Assembly: GCF_900964775.1 (NCBI RefSeq)
Contig: NC_041817.1
Coordinates: 17,254,783-17,318,782 of the forward strand
Source of the DNA: Scleropages formosus
Taxonomy: Eukaryota; Chordata; Actinopteri; Osteoglossiformes; Osteoglossidae
DNA: 64,000 bases
Direction: 5' to 3'
The position numbers were made by a program, and so were the translations under genes. Shown here one piece after another: positions 1 to 15,599 of the stretch. Within the stretch, counting starts at the first letter, position 1; the number at the start of each line of letters is the position of its first letter. The notes under the pieces were generated by a model. That model was not told the DNA's origin. It saw only the letters and a program-made list of their open reading frames with translations, and ran no database searches.

Positions 1-1059
1 GCACACATTTGTACAATGGAAAAAAAGTAATACACGCACATATTACCAAGGAGAAGTCTATCGCAGACATGCATTTGTAGTGCAGTCGAAGAGCATGACA
101 CCTTTATAAACACGTGCGACACCAGCTCTCACTAGAATACCTGTCTGGCTAATCGGTCCTCACTTCTCCAGCTGTTGTTTCCACGACTTGTCATTCATTG
201 TCACTGAGGCCTTCTACATGACTTCTACGAAACCTCAGAAAGGTCCCTGGCAGCTGATGGGAGTACCAGGTAGCTCTTATAGTGTTTTTGCGAAACAGCG
301 CCGAAACACTAAGAACACATCCGCAATCACGGACTCGAGTCACTGAAGGCTTCTAGTAAGGGTGCCAAGCAGACCACCGCACTCCTTCTCCAAATCCGCC
401 TCTTCACCAGGCCACAGGAAGGCCACCATGGAACTCGGATGAGAGACCGTAATGCGCTTCTCTCTGAAACCGGATGTCACTAATTACGATTTATTTAACG
501 CGAAGTCTTTTGATACTATAAGTAATCAACATAGAAATTTTGCTGCTGTTCCTTTCTTACCATAGGTAGGGATGTCTAGTGTTACTGTGGTGAGGGAAAG
601 TGCTCATAGTGAGTGTCTATGGATTAGTGGATGTGGATCATTAGTGCATTTCTGTTGCCAGGTTCAGCTCACAAATTTATCAGCGGAGCGATACAATCAT
701 TTTAAATCAAATAAATGACGGGAGCAAATAGGTAGGCAGCAAGTGGCCAGCAGGCACTGTATTTTTTACGGCTGTTTACTGCATGTCATCATCTGCAGGT
801 TCAGGGTTTGAATCCCACTGCTGCTGTAGCATTGATTAAAAGTTACTTTGCCTGATTTGATGTTGTAAGAATACCATATAAACGGGCAAATCATTGTAAA
901 CTTGCTCCTATGACACGTGAAGCACTTGGTTCAAAGCAGTGAGCTACGTAAAAGTTCACGTACTGTGTAAATGTTCATGCACCGTAACTTCATGAGCATC
1001 ACCAGATAAAGCCTTTATTCAGCCACTACTCCAGCATTGTTTTTGTTTGTGTATCTTAT
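1..1059. other. non-coding left edge with a worn SINE-like stretch
   Basis: No gene is recognisable. Around 735-990 there is a decayed tRNA-headed repeat on the + strand: a box-B-like GGTTTGAATCC at about 807-817 precedes text typical of old fish SINEs. The rest is unique AT-rich sequence. Confidence 0.4.
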
Positions 1060-1083
1060 AAAATTATTTAAAAAAAAAAAAAA

Positions 1084-1312
1084 AATTGGTAGGATGGTAT
1101 CAGGATTTGTCTATCCTGTGTTTTATGCACCTGCTTGAGCGATGAACCTCGGTGTAGCAAGTGGTAGGGAACAAATTAGGTTTGCTTGAGACTTCATCAC
1201 GTCTGCAGCTATGTCTCCTTCTCTCAATGTAATGCATAAAATTGTACTTTGGCTGAGATGTACGTCGCTTTGGACAAAAGCGTCTGCTAAATGAAAAAAT
1301 GAAAATGTAAAA
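1084..1312 (+). repeat. old fish SINE, best preserved at its 3' tail
   Basis: The stretch ends in a tail reading CGCTTTGGACAAAAGCG followed by TCTGCTAAATG, the 3' end shared by many teleost tRNA-derived SINEs and their partner LINEs. It is then followed by short A-rich tail repeats. The body is too diverged to assign a family. Confidence 0.5.
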
Positions 1313-1350
1313 GCTGGTAACAGTCACAGTTATATATAATGCTGAGGAAG

Positions 1351-1640
1351 TATGTATTTGTCCGCAGCGGATGGCCGCTGGTTTTTCGGCGCGCAAACAG
1401 GCCCTACATGTCCGCGCGAGCGGCACGCGCTGCTCCTCGTCGCGGGGAACGAGTCGAGTGCGCGAGGACATGACGCCGCTCCAATCCCGTGGGGTCACGC
1501 GGAACGAGCGCAGCCGCATCAGCGTCGCGCGGCAATTCATCCGTTTTCCCTGCGCGGGCCCTGTAATGTTTCAGCGTTTCGGCGTTTCGGCTTCCGTTCG
1601 CCTCGATGTGGAGGCGCTGCAAACGCTCACCTGCCAGCTG
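1351..1640. promoter_or_regulatory. orphan CpG-rich island
   Basis: About 290 bases are dense in CG dinucleotides (runs such as GGCGCGC, GTCGCGG, CGCGCGG) inside AT-rich flanks. Both strands hold short open frames, but none resembles a known protein and they overlap each other, as expected from GC-rich DNA with few stops. It could be an unannotated promoter, a distal mnx2 element, or the first exon of a gene running off to the left. Confidence 0.4.
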
Positions 1641-2574
1641 CGTCCAGTTATATCTCCGTTCACTTCAACCGACATGCAAAGTCAAAGTGCTTCCACGAAG
1701 TTCCATTCGTAATAAGTCGTTTCAGATATTTTTGAATAGTAACCTTTGAGGGTCAGTCGATCTGTGAACAACTTCCCTAAACCCACTGAAACGTGTATTT
1801 AAGGGCGTTAAAATAAAGATTAAATGGTTATAACTGTACCTGTTTACGTGGAAAAGTTTTAAATTGAGTTTTCAGTGTCCTACACTTAAGATTTTCTTTC
1901 TCATTTCTGGAAGCATTTTTTTTTTCTTTTTTTTTTTGGCGACTGAAAAAGATTTCACGTTCCATAAATATTTAATTTAGTGCTAAAGAATCTGAAAGTA
2001 ATTAAAAATTGCTCTAAAGTGAACCTTTTAGAATTCGTCAACAATTACCGTGACACACGGACAGGACAACGTGGTGGTTTAAACGTGTCCGTGACAATCT
2101 AAAGTAAAAAAATCTAAAGTATTTCTGGTAACCGATTATGAGCCCACAGCATTTGCCATAAATACCCACGAAACGGCCTGGCATACTATTAACGAAGTTA
2201 TTATTGAGATGTTTAATCGTATTTAACGTCCTGTTTTCACGGTAAAAAGTTCTAGTTCTCATTTTTTCGAACAGCAGCAGGAACACACACATTTAGTTAT
2301 TTTGTCTATGTTACACAGATTAATAGGCATATTTGAATTATAAACTAAGTGAGACTTAATTGGACTTTTCCTTGATTTCAATGAAAGGCATCACTGCGAC
2401 ATTTAAACATTTACACACAGTTTGTCATACAGCTGAACGGCCTTCTCAACAGTGAAAAAACATTTAATAAACATTTTCTCTCAGGTATTTTCCGCTCATC
2501 TGGCACGTGGAGTAAAGTGCACAATTCTTTAAGAAAACACTTTCTGTCACAGCTGCAGAGAATTCCATGAATGG

Positions 2575-2611
<37 letters not shown>

Positions 2612-3872
2612 ATAATAATGATAAGAATTTCATAAACTGACCGCAGGTGCATGCTATAAAGATGTTTCTCGTTTACAAACAAAAGTAAGCCTGCGATATT
2701 AATATCTTTATATTTCTCTAGACTACATCCTAAATTTTCTCGTAAAATATAAAATGCACTATGAATTTTATTTATTAGCGATTGTTAGGTATTATTAGGT
2801 AGTAAGTATTGTATGTGCATGGGTTAATTCTAATTCTAAATACCTGTTTATTATTAATGCACCTCGTTCCTACACCCTCCGGTTCACTGGAAACGTTGTA
2901 AAAACGTTGTAGAAGAAAGTAAAGGCTGGGAGGACGGAGGGATGGGCGCTGCGATGCTAAATCACATCTCTTACTAATGCACTTTTTTACGGTTTATGTA
3001 TAATTCTGCGTCGTAAAATTTAATTACTCGGGCATTTCAGCCCAGATTTTTAACATAAGGAAGTCGTTAAAACTGCACTAATTAAAATATAAATCAAATA
3101 ATATTAGTATAACCTCTTCCTGCGGACGCCTCATGTCACAAACGGATAGTAATGGCGGTGTCCTTGGAAACTCTAAACGAAGCAAGTGGGGATTATTTTT
3201 TTCATTCCAAATAAATAAGTAACATTAAACATCTACGAAATATTTATTTTATTACACGAAAATGGAATGTGCTACTACGCCCATTCGCAACAATAAACTA
3301 CCCCATAGCTGACTACAAATAAAAATCCATACTAGACCTTATTTTTTGGTGGTATTTATTTATCTAAAAAAAAACTCAATTGAATTGAATATTTTCTACC
3401 ACCAAATTACGTTTGAATTACGTTTTTAAGGTGATACTTGTTTATTTTTTTATCAAGGAAATTCAAATGGCTACAAATCTAACTTGTTTAATAGGTAACC
3501 TGCTCAATTTTCCAGCTAAAATAAAGACGCAAATTCTTTGGACTGCGATCTTTATCACACGAAGCATGATTTGACACGTGACAGGAGTAATAAATTTTTA
3601 CTTTATGTAATTTTTAATACATGTTTAATAGTCTAATTTGTATCATTCTTTCATATTGAACGTGAACATGTTAATGTATGGGTGCGACATCGGATACATG
3701 TCGGATTTTTTACTGACATCACAATATTTCCAGATCAAGCAGTGAAGGTAATGGAATTCTACATAAATTACTGTAGAAATAACGCGTAAATAATCCATCA
3801 GAGATATGTTACAGACCTAATTCGGTTTCTGCTGTATAAAGCAGGTAGACCAGTCGGAAGTGGGAAGCTCAT
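1641..3872. other. AT-rich non-coding DNA upstream of mnx2
   Basis: No coding pattern is seen on either strand and no recognisable mobile element. It contains the (ATT)n run listed separately. Conserved enhancers are plausible next to a developmental homeobox gene but cannot be seen without an alignment. Confidence 0.5.
2577..2610. repeat. (ATT)n microsatellite
   Basis: Eleven uninterrupted ATT units, followed by a short imperfect AATAATAATG stretch. Confidence 0.9.
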
Positions 3873-4078
3873 GGTACTATAGATGGTATTAGAGATGGTT
3901 CTGTAAATTGTGGTAAAAGCTGTGTTACAGGCGGTGTAACAGAGGGTGTTTTACACGGTGCTACAGGCGGTACTATGGATGGTGTTAAATATTGTACTAC
4001 AGACGGTGGTATGGATGGTGCTATACATGGTACTATGGTGCTATAGATGCCATGGTGCTGGAAGCGGTGCTAAATGAC
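3873..4078. repeat. degenerate GGTNNTA minisatellite
   Basis: A run of imperfect units of about 12 and 24 bases built on phrases such as GGTACTATGGATGGT, GGTGCTACAGGC and GGTGCTATAGATG. Unit length and spelling drift throughout, so this is an old or recombining minisatellite. It lies about 750 bases upstream of the mnx2 start codon. Confidence 0.7.
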
Positions 4079-4419
4079 AGTGTAATTAGTTAATTAGAAG
4101 GCTGTAGTTGTGTGCGACCTCGTGCTCGCAGAAGGAGCCAATGAGAGGCCGCAGAATGGGAGCAGTGCGGTGCGGGGGGTGCTGGAGGACATGTGGGGCA
4201 AAGTGGGGATGGAGTTAGGAGGAAAAGTGCCATAAAACCTCGAGAAGTGGAAGAGTGGACAAGACGCGTGGAGCCGTGGAAGCAGAAGCAGGAATGTGCA
4301 GCGAGCAAAGACAGACACTGGGCGTAATTAATGATTTCGACAGATCTGAGTCTGACTGCGATATTTGAAGCTGACGTTTGCGAGTGTCAGACCACACCGG
4401 CATGATTTAACGGTTCCGT

Positions 4420-4834
4420 GACGGCTCCAGCCTAGGCAAAATTGATCAGAAAGGGAGCGCTCCAGTTTCCTTCCATTCTCTGCTCCGCCGGGCGACAGCA
4501 CGCTCAGTCAGTGCGGGAGGAGCAGCTATTCAGGGCGCAGGTGACCGTTGACTTGTTACACACTCAGCATCTGCCTTTGATCAGAGCCGCCGAACTCCCG
4601 CTTTACTGCATAATTAGCGAGTTAATGATATACCGCCATAAGGATGCGTCACTGATCTGAGGGGCAGCTGCCGAGGAGTGCGAGCGAACGCTGGGACGAG
4701 TCTCGGGTTCGTACGGTACGGGGCTGTTGTTGACGGTTCGCTAAGTGAGCTGCACCTCAGCAAGTCGCGCTGGTGCACAAGTTCGCACGGTTGTAGGTTG
4801 TAGGTTGTAGGTTCGGGTCCTGGAAAGCGGCGCT
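4420..4834 (+). promoter_or_regulatory. probable mnx2 promoter and 5' UTR
   Basis: GC content rises here ahead of the mnx2 start. A threefold 7-base repeat (GTAGGTT) lies at about 4793-4813, just before the ATG. No clear TATA box is seen, and the transcription start cannot be placed from sequence alone. Confidence 0.45.
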
Positions 4835-8319
<3,485 letters not shown>

Positions 8320-9745
8320 CATGGAGGAAAGTCTTCCACAACTGCTTACATAGTGAACCAGCAAAGAGACAGTTTTCATAGCTGTTTTCGGCATGTTTAC
8401 TGTTTGGAACCAGCAAGAAGTTCTCTTGACAGGTTCTGTCGTGGAGAAAAAAACACAAAACAGAGAGAACACCACAACCACCAGGTGCTCACCACCTCTC
8501 GTATTTATTCCCTTTTTTGGGTACTAATGAGCTGGCCAGGTTTGGATCCTTTCACTCGTTCTTGAACCATGTATACTGGGTGGCAGCAAAAGATTTCTGG
8601 TCTTAACATCTAGTTTCTCATATTTTTCGTGTCCAAATAATACCTTTTCCACATAAAAATTTAAACATTATAACTTGTAAAAATATTTTACAAAAACTAT
8701 GGGTAAACAATTGAACTGAGATTTTCCGATTGCTTTTGCACCGTATCTTCCAAAATATATAGATGTTTATTGCAGTTTCGCTATAAATTTGCAACTTTGA
8801 TAAAAGTCGAAAAGAGTAACACAAACTAAGCGAGCCGTTGACAATATTTACCACCATATTTAAGCTTTTTTTTTTACTGAGGCTGCTTTATAATAGACTT
8901 ACTGTACATTATCAAGAGCAAGTCACTGCCTCTGACACAGGCAGATAGGAACTTGAGCCAAATGCTAACCAAATTCTATTTAATTAGAAATTGTGCTGAA
9001 CCAAATACACATTCAGTACACTGTACTCGCATTGCTCATCACTGCTTTTTACACACTTTAAAGACAAGGAGACATGCACATTCATGCATGCCCAGATGGG
9101 GGAATACATCTTCCTCTGCTCTTTCCATCAATGCAAACATACACACAGCAGTTACAGCAGTAACATCATTCATCGAATTACTGCATCACTTAATACTGTT
9201 ACTGTAATACACAGTACTGTAATACAGAGTAATCTGCAACAGAACCCGTTGCGAGCATTGTTAGTGCAAACAAACAACAGACCCTCATAGCATGCCAAAA
9301 AGAGTTTTTTTTTTTTTTGCAGTATGGTTTATATATACAGTATGTGGTGTATTCTGAGGCCAGGCTTGTGTTTTAATGACTGTGTTAAAACCGATATTTA
9401 TATAAATGTAATGTATAGACAAGGCCTCTGGGTCAATCACTGTGACACAATTCACCAGTCTAGAGGAGGGAAGGGGAGTCTGTACAAATCTGGTTTAGAG
9501 TCAGACACTGAAGTTAAGCCTTGCATTCCAAAATGTGAATGCAAGAAGAACTGAGACATTACCCATGATTTTTTTCATGTGGGTATGGCTTATTTCTGTT
9601 AGCCCTGTTTTTGTTACTGTTGTTGTCAACGTTATTTAACCATTTGAAGTTGTATCTAATTTATTTGCAATGGAAGAAAGAAAAAGTATGTGTATTTATC
9701 TGTAATGAGTCTGTTGATGTATAAAAACTAAATGAAATTAATAAA
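8320..9745 (+). other. probable mnx2 3' UTR and flank
   Basis: There is no coding signal after the mnx2 stop. AATAAA at 9740-9745 is a candidate polyadenylation signal, which would give a 3' UTR of about 1.4 kb. Whether the transcript extends that far is inference. Confidence 0.4.
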
Positions 9746-9896
9746 GAACAGAACCACAACTGGACATCTTTAGACTGCTCAGTATCAAGATTTTTCATTT
9801 GTATTTACTAACCCTGAACTCAGAGGCTCAGAACATGTCTGTACGGAAAAAGTGTTTGGATTCCTCTGAAAAATTTAGTCACATTGTTGAGGTGAA

Positions 9897-10115
9897 GGGG
9901 GGTGCGGTGGCGCAGTGGGTTGGACCGCAGTCCTGCTCTCCGGTGGGTCTGGGGTTCAAGTCCCGCTTGGGGTGCCTTGCGGTGGACTGGCGTCCCGTCC
10001 TGGGTGTGTCCCCTTCCCCCTCCGGCCTTACGCCCTGTGTTGCCGGGTAGGCTCCGGTTCCCCGTGACCCCGTAAGGGACAAGCGGTTCTGAAAATGTGT
10101 GTGTGTGTGTGTGTG
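9897..10115 (+). repeat. tRNA-headed SINE, (TG)n tail, intact with target duplications
   Basis: The best-preserved copy of the main SINE in this window. It has a box-A-like GGTGGCGCAGTGGGTT, a box-B-like GGTTCAAGTCC, a GC-rich body and a tail of TG repeats. The duplicated target TTGAGGTGAA lies at 9887-9896 and 10116-10125 and fixes both ends. Confidence 0.9.
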
Positions 10116-10285
10116 TTGAGGTGAAATTTACCTCCAGTGCCCAGAAATGAAACATCACTTATGCTCATGCAGAGATTTATTGTATTGGTAAATGGAAGAA
10201 GATTTAATTTAAAAGTGTAATATTTGGATAAACAAATGTAAAGGTAACTTGAATTAAATAATACAGAAAAATATTACAACACTTT

Positions 10286-10487
10286 AGGGGGGTGTGGTGG
10301 CACGGCAGGTTTGGCTGGTGCCTATAGTGTGTGGCACGTCTGCGGTTCGAGCCCTGCTTGGGGTGCCTTGCAACGGACTGGCATCCTGTCCTGGATGTGT
10401 CGCTTCCCCCAGTCAGCATTGCGCCCTGCGCTGTCAAGATAGGCTCCAGCTTGCCTTAGCACAAGCGGTTGTTGACAATGGATGGAT
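10286..10487 (+). repeat. tRNA-headed SINE, diverged subfamily
   Basis: Same body as the 9897 copy, but the head differs after box A and the tail reads GTTGACAATGGATGGAT instead of TG repeats. That marks a second, apparently older subfamily. Confidence 0.8.
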
Positions 10488-13400
10488 TTCAATAATTTAA
10501 TTAATATGTTTTTGTATTAATTGATTATGTAGACTTCTTTAACAGAATAACTGAATACACCAATCTACTGAGTAACAGAATATCTTTGCAAAGTTACAGA
10601 ATGGTTAAATACACCTTTGAGATTATTCAAAAAAATGTGTTTGGACAATTCTTAATCCATAGAAACAAGAGTCAGAACTTTTTCCATGTTTCAGAACATT
10701 TAATGAGTACAAAGCATTCAGAAAATATAAAACATAACTTTTCATAAATAATGCAAGCAAGACAATAATGAAACCCCTCTATTTCTGCTTCTTTTCATAG
10801 TGACTGATTTATTGCAGTTGTTGAACACAGCAAGCAAAAAAAGTTCTCAGTTCACGTCTACATCCGTTATTTAATTATAGGGTTTCTGCTGGGGACGAGA
10901 AGAAAAAACCAGATTACAGTTGAACAACGTCACCATAAGTGTATGCAAAATCGGTTGCATGTTGGCTTTCTGGCAGCCAACATGTTGTTGAATGTAACAC
11001 ATATGACACACTAGGTCAATAGCAGGTTTCCATCTGTTAGAAAGCACTCCACCAGCTGTCTTTCCAATGGCTCCTTTATTTGCTTATTTATGAGATTACC
11101 TTACCTTTGTTTTTAGGTAAAGTGTCCAGGCACCGAACAGAATCTTAGAGAAGAGACTGTGAGTACCTTCGCTTTAACATTCCCAAAGATGTATTTCACT
11201 TAGCTTCCTCCCTCCCATTTAGTTGGCATGAGTCAACTGAAGCACACAAGAAGGTTGCAGGACATTAATAAGTCAATTTAAAACTTGGTCTACTAGATTC
11301 AAGCAAATTTTCATTTCAGTCCATGTCAGTCGTACACAGACTCTCTTGAACCGAGACCTTGAGACTTGTGATCAAAATTGAAAGGGTGCTGCGGTAAATT
11401 CCTCTGGATGATCTTAACTGTGTTGAGGAACATTTACAGAACTAATGAGGAAGAATCATCTGACCATTGGAACTGACCAATTTACTGAACTGGCTCTCAT
11501 TAAGTTCAAGCTTTTGATCTATTAGTAAAGGAAGTTTCTTGTTGTTCTGAGGTATTGTAGTGTCTTCGATATTTGTGAGATTTTTGCTGAAGAGCGAGAA
11601 AAAAGAAGCTCAGTAATAAATGCATCTGAACGGACAGGTTGGCCAAGCAGTAAATGTGAGGATGCTCAGTGTAAGTGCTCACAAGTATTCACATTAGCAT
11701 TGTTCGTTTTCTCTTCCCCTACTTACCCCTCGCCGCCTGCAACAGTGGCACTGATTAAAAGAAGGAAGTCAGGCAAATCCAGAGTGATAAACAGCAGCAC
11801 TTTATTATTTATTATCATGGCTCTCAAATATGAATTACTCAGGCAGGTTTACTGATAGTGAAATAATTAAGTTAATGAATGAGAGTAAAATAATGAACCA
11901 ATGATGATGATGTCATCCAACCCATTTAATTTGCGAAAAACCAAATGATGGGTGCGACCAAATGGGGAACTTTACTGGGAGGCTGTGTAAGGGCAGTGAT
12001 TAAATATGAGAACAGTAGAGACGCAACATAACTCCTCCTCAGGGCCAGCAGGAACGTGTTTATATGGAGATTAAATGTATTTTTAACTGGCACATTTCAA
12101 GTCACTCTACCTAGCGAAAGCTCGATGAGATCCGAGTTGACCATTGGAGGCCTGAGACACTGACAAACCCAGATGAAAGGGAATTAGTACTAGGTGTGGA
12201 GGATCCAATAGCGTGGCTTGATTAAAAAATTAATTGTATTGTGCATGCATTTCACCTCTCAATTTGTTTATGTTGTTCCACCACCTCTTGAAGACTCACC
12301 CATCATCTCAGAGCTGTCTAAAAATCTAAAAAAAAAATCTATTCTGTTATTGATTTTTGTCATCTTGAAAGGGCTTTTGCTTTGTATAAATATTATAAGC
12401 CACTTAGACACAGGAATCAGTCAATCAATAAATAACAAAATAAAGATAATTAGTGACATTGCTTGATTTACGAAATTAATTATATTTGGTATAACTGTCA
12501 TAACTGTCCTCTTTTTGCTTGACAAGAATGTATATTGGTTTCAGGTTAACATCACAGGGTGGCACAGAAGAACAGTGTATTATGGTGTTTTATAAACGGT
12601 ATAATTCCGGTGGGTGTAGCACATACAGTAGTGGTTAAATGACTAACCGTGCCAGATGGGTATGGGTTCATGTCCCTGGAACAATCCAGTAAAATGTTGC
12701 TTCACGGAGCAAGACTGGCTTAATTTCTTCAGTGACACGTAAATCCATTGTGAAAATTCCCTGTAAATCACTTTCAACAAAAGTGTTTGCTAAGGAACTG
12801 CAATCCTGTCAAACATGGGCGGAAGGGTCTCACACAGTACGTCTGCCCTGCATGGTTACTCTCCGGTTTGAAGAGGTCGATTCAGGAAAATTAACATGTG
12901 AAAGACTTCGCCGCACCTGACGGGAAAATGAACGTACCCTGGATGGGCCGTACGTGGAATTTCTGGAGCAAAGTTTGTGAGTCAGGTAGAAAACTTGGGA
13001 GTACGTGGTAATTATGGCATTGATCAGGTGGAAGGTAAATAAGAGGGTTTAGAGACACATGGAGGAGTGTTGGAGTGTAAGTGCAGTTTGTATTATTTTT
13101 ACTGCCTTTATGGTAATATGTAACTTACATTACTGAGTGCTGAGTCCATCAATTACTCTTATGAGCATTTGGATTATATTTTATGTTGGTATTTTATTAA
13201 CTCCCCATGTTAACTTTGTACCAGTCCTCTATAGCTCTGTAATCTTCTGAAGGAAGAAACAAACAGTAATAATATCTATATCAGTGAGAAAACACAACAC
13301 AAACTACAAAAAAAGGTTGTATTACAACATTTTAGGGAAAATACCTTCACTATTTTGTATTTTGCCTATAAAAGATGTACAGACACATATTTTCAAATAT

Positions 13401-13876
13401 TTACTGTAATTATCCTATACATTTACTTCAAAATTTACTTCAAATTATCCTATAAATAATTTCAGTGGTAATTAGAATATTGTTCTGAATATTACTGTAT
13501 ATTGAAAATACTACCCAAATGAAATATCTTTGAACATACAGGTTCTTTTTTAGTAGTGTTTTCTGAGTAATCTGAGATTTTTTTCCTGTTTTTACATGTT
13601 AAAGATTGATTCCAAATCCTTATGAAAATGTCCCCCTCCCCGCCTCCATCACATTTTTCCTCTGAGGTGTCCTTCATAGTGCACAGTATTTAACTGACTT
13701 GCTGTGCCATGATGACAAAGAAACAACGTGAAATGACTAAAATACGAAAACAAGAAAAAAACGAGTAGATATGAAACACTAACAATATAAATAACAAACA
13801 ATAAATGAAACCTAACAATAAAAATAACAAATAACAATAATCAGATTAAGTACCTGAGAATATTTTAAAATTACAC

Positions 13877-13949
<73 letters not shown>

Positions 13950-15590
13950 GAGTGCTATAAATTCTTTCTTTTTTTCAAAATCTTAAACTGTTGTTACTGA
14001 ACACTTAGGCTACAATAGTAATAGTTGCAGTTTAAATACCCAAAGTTCCTGATAATTCTTTTTTCCAAGTACTGCATAATTTTTGCTCCTTGCAATTGTT
14101 GGCGGCTTCCACGTTCTTCCAGCTATACTGCAGTAGCTCAAAATTATATTTTACTTTTTGCTCTGAGGTGTTCATGCATGTGCATGTGCTTAAAATAGAA
14201 AATGTATTGAGGCAACTACACTACTGCAGCTGTATATTATTTATTATATATTATTTAAGTCACTCCGTGCAGTCAATATGACCTGCCGAATCCCTCCACT
14301 TGGAAATGGTTACCAGAAAGCCTCATTTCAGAGATAAATAAATAAATGTCTGTATTTCAATTTGTTAGAATATAAATCAGGTACAATAACTTAAGCAGCA
14401 GGACCCTGTAAAATATTTACACCCTGTAGTTTAATCAATCAGCAAAATGTCAGGCTCATTAGGGAAATATGAACAGATTGTGTGATCTTTTAAAGTAATC
14501 ACCCTTATTGGTTCAGGTTTTTGTACTGCCTTTTCGTGTCACTTAAGTTAATGGGATGGTAAAAGTATGAGCGACGGGGGCCATAAATTCACATCTGTCC
14601 AAGTGTAACCACTGCAGAAATGCATGAAAAAAATGAACTTTTGGTAATAAAGTTTACCAAATGCATGATTGTGTGGATATTAGATTGCATGTATGGCCGA
14701 AAGTCCAGTGTTATGCGTGCAGGCCCTGGAAATCTACTGCCGAAACAATAACTGGATGTTTATCAATCACTACATTTACACGCATTGAATGGGTTTAATA
14801 AAAACACATAAGAATGCTGAGCTACCCAAAAAAGTCTGTTTTTTTTAAAGGAAAACATTAATAATTTCAGAAAGTTTTAGAATTATGCAAAATATAACAT
14901 CGGTTACTACACATTTTTCAAATTAAACTGATTTAAATTATGATTGCATTCATTTTTTTGTATGTAGTTAGCAATGTTATTTGCCCCATTGCTGCCAAAA
15001 CTAGTATGTTAATATAATAATATACTGTATTAATTTCATTTAAAATACAGTACACAAATGAGTTCTTTGTCAATAAAATAGAAAATTTGCAAAATCAAAC
15101 TACTGGGTTTCAGTTTTGTTTGATTACTAGGCTAATTAATGGCAAATTAATGATTTGAAATCACACTGAGCTCTGTGAAGCTAGTCTTCTGAAACAAGAA
15201 CAATTTTTTTTTTTGGTTTAAAATATGTGCAGTTTTTCAGGTTTTTGATATGAAAACTAAAATTTGAGCTATTTTTCTTTTAAATGTAATAGTAATAATT
15301 CTTTCCGGACTGTGTGTGACATCACAGCGCCACAGGGACCCTACACCTGGCTCATTCCATTTTGCTGAAGAAACATCATAGCACTTAAATTTTTTTGAGA
15401 AGTTTATTAATATTAGTATTTATATCTCATGGTTTCATTGAGCCCCTCTACAATAATGCAGGGACCTCAAACTGGGCTCTTTTCTGTGAAGCGCTGAGCG
15501 AACTTTGGGCCGTTTCTATGAAAAGCTAAAGCGTTGATTTATATCACTCTGACCAGACCACTTCAAACAAAGTTTTGGTGATTTTTAACA
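10488..15590. other. intergenic DNA between mnx2 and the tubulin cluster
   Basis: AT-rich, with no gene recognised. At about 12605-12800 there is a decayed SINE-like stretch ending in AAAAGTGTTTGCTAAG. Short open frames here are isolated and have no recognisable product. A trinucleotide run at 13877-13949 is listed separately. Confidence 0.5.
13877..13949. repeat. (TAA)n microsatellite
   Basis: About 24 uninterrupted TAA units, the longest trinucleotide run in the window. Confidence 0.95.
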
Positions 15591-15599
15591 ATTTTAGTG

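Noticed and set aside
1352-1735. A 127-codon frame and overlapping frames over the CpG island
   Set aside because: Several frames on both strands are open at once, as expected from GC-rich sequence. None resembles a known protein or shows splice structure.
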